A stretch of 64,000 nt of DNA from Priapulus caudatus (taxonomy: Eukaryota; Priapulida; Priapulimorpha; Priapulimorphida; Priapulidae), in the NCBI RefSeq assembly GCF_000485595.1, contig NW_014577176.1, forward strand, positions 381,724 to 445,723, in the 5' to 3' direction. Under the pieces are notes generated by a model that was not told the DNA's origin, did not search any database, and worked only from the letters and a program-made list of their open reading frames with translations. Positions 63,111 through 64,000 of this stretch are shown here, one piece after another; the stretch's first letter is position 1; every line of letters starts with the position of its first letter. Both the position numbers and the translations under genes were made by a program.

Positions 63111-63283
63111 ATATATATACGAACCATATATTACAAAACACTATCGGAAACTGAAGTGAGAAAACAAATTTCGTGTCCGGTCCGGAGAACACACACAACA
63201 CAGCTGTGAACTGTCAACAGTCAACACCGGCACACGTCCCGATAAATTATACGACTTTCTGCAAACTTCATGTTCTGAAAAAG

Positions 63284-63763
63284 ATGGCAGGGAATGTAAG
63301 AAGAGGAAAGCTGTGGAGAAAAGCGTATGAGGTTAGTTTACCTTGAAATCTTTACTACTTTAGTAGTATGTTTAGGCATGGTTTAGGCCTCAGGTTTAGG
63401 CAACTAGATAACCGGAAGTCCGGAACTGACCCTATAATCAATAAAACAAGTGGGCATTCACGCCGCAATACATTTACATCAGTTCGTGATCATTTGCGTG
63501 TTTTAATAAAACAAGTCAATTAGGTGTTTATTGACATTGTTGACCGCCTAATTATTAACTTATCAGGTATGAGTTTTCATGGACAGACTGATGCCCAAAT
63601 TTCTTTCTCAGAATCTGAGAATGTTGCCATTGTTGGATCCATGCGCAATGTTTGTCATGGACTACATGATGATGTTAGTAAAAGTGTCACTAACAATGAG
63701 TTGGCGGATGAACTGCCGACAGGGATTGGAAAAAGGGTTAATCAGGTCTTTCTGGCATGTCAG
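63284..63763 (+). CDS. First two coding exons of an unrecognised gene (partial)
   Basis: Exon 63284-63331 (ATG to a GTTAGT donor) and exon 63587-63763 (after TGGACAG, ending in a GTAAAT donor) join in phase 0 and give 75 residues starting MAGNVRRGKLWRKAYE. An alternative upstream acceptor (TATCAG at 63566) would break the frame. The start context AAAAAGATGGCAGG is YY1-like, and CCAAT lies upstream near 62980. I do not recognise the family. The first 16 residues are basic, the rest is polar with no membrane segment. It is partial because the second exon ends on a donor and the window stops 240 bp later. Confidence 0.45.
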
Positions 63764-63917
63764 GTAAATTTTGTAAACATAATTTTTATCTTTAATTTGG
63801 GCTAGAGTGTTGGCAGGTTAAAGTTAAACAACATCGGCCCAAGGATATAACTATAGTATAACTTATAAGGGTGCAAATACACTTTATGACGTCCAGTATG
63901 GCGGCGCAGTATGGGGG

Positions 63918-64000
63918 CGCCTAACCCTAACCCTAACCCTAATTCTAACCCTAAACCTAACCCTAACCCTAACAATAACAGTTGTTAGGGTTAGGGTTAG
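63918..64000. repeat. Interstitial telomere-like array, head to head
   Basis: CCCTAA units from 63918 to about 63974 are followed, after a short turn (CAATAACAGTTG), by TTAGGG units that run off the right edge. Confidence 0.92.

Overview
The window is animal nuclear DNA. The protein genes are split by GT-AG introns and are orthologues of widely conserved animal genes. Telomere-type TTAGGG/CCCTAA tracts occur at three places. Introns and spacers are full of microsatellites, foldback (inverted-repeat) DNA elements, a Penelope-like retroelement and a tRNA-derived SINE. I could not place the species. A marine invertebrate, possibly a non-bilaterian such as a sponge or cnidarian, is only a guess. 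All exon models were built by hand from splice signals, reading-phase agreement and remembered family motifs. No alignment was run.

Gene order: (1) first coding exon of RAB10, minus strand, ending at 6343, with the rest apparently beyond the left edge; (2) MYDGF, plus, a single exon at 6776-7276, head to head with RAB10; (3) NUP153, minus, 21937 down to 11617, 19 coding exons and 1607 residues; (4) RNASEH1, plus, 22569-26227, seven exons and 345 residues, head to head with NUP153; (5) BAG6, plus, 30058-33567, one 1169-codon open frame; (6) an AKAP7-like 2H-phosphoesterase gene, plus, about 34457-43050, with a 5.5 kb first intron; (7) PTER, minus, 49934 down to 45277, seven exons and 355 residues; (8) an NRAMP metal transporter (SLC11A2-like), minus, 58838 down to 53255, 13 exons and 586 residues; (9) the start of an unrecognised gene, plus, from 63284. 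The genes share no pathway. They are a mixed set: trafficking, secretion, nuclear pore, RNA:DNA hybrid removal, protein quality control, PKA anchoring, an amidohydrolase-fold enzyme and metal uptake.

The repeats are the unusual part. One foldback family with termini starting CACAGGCACTTGG occurs as at least four two-ended copies (5.0, 28.3, 50.2 and 61 kb), two of them with exact 8-bp target duplications. The 28.3 kb copy carries a second foldback element inserted at TTAA. The 61 kb copy holds a multi-layer nest that includes a 707-bp element with perfect ends and a 9-bp target duplication. Other elements are a 596-bp element in a NUP153 intron, two pogo/Tc1-type elements with TA duplications (43.3 and 48.9 kb), a 204-bp element whose core is telomere-like repeat (47.2 kb), and a Penelope-like GIY-YIG element that landed 6 bp from a splice acceptor of RNASEH1. 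The AKAP7-like first intron contains a 4.9 kb inverted structure of GGA/CCT, CT and CA repeats, an almost pure G+C block and an N gap. That stretch is probably partly misassembled.
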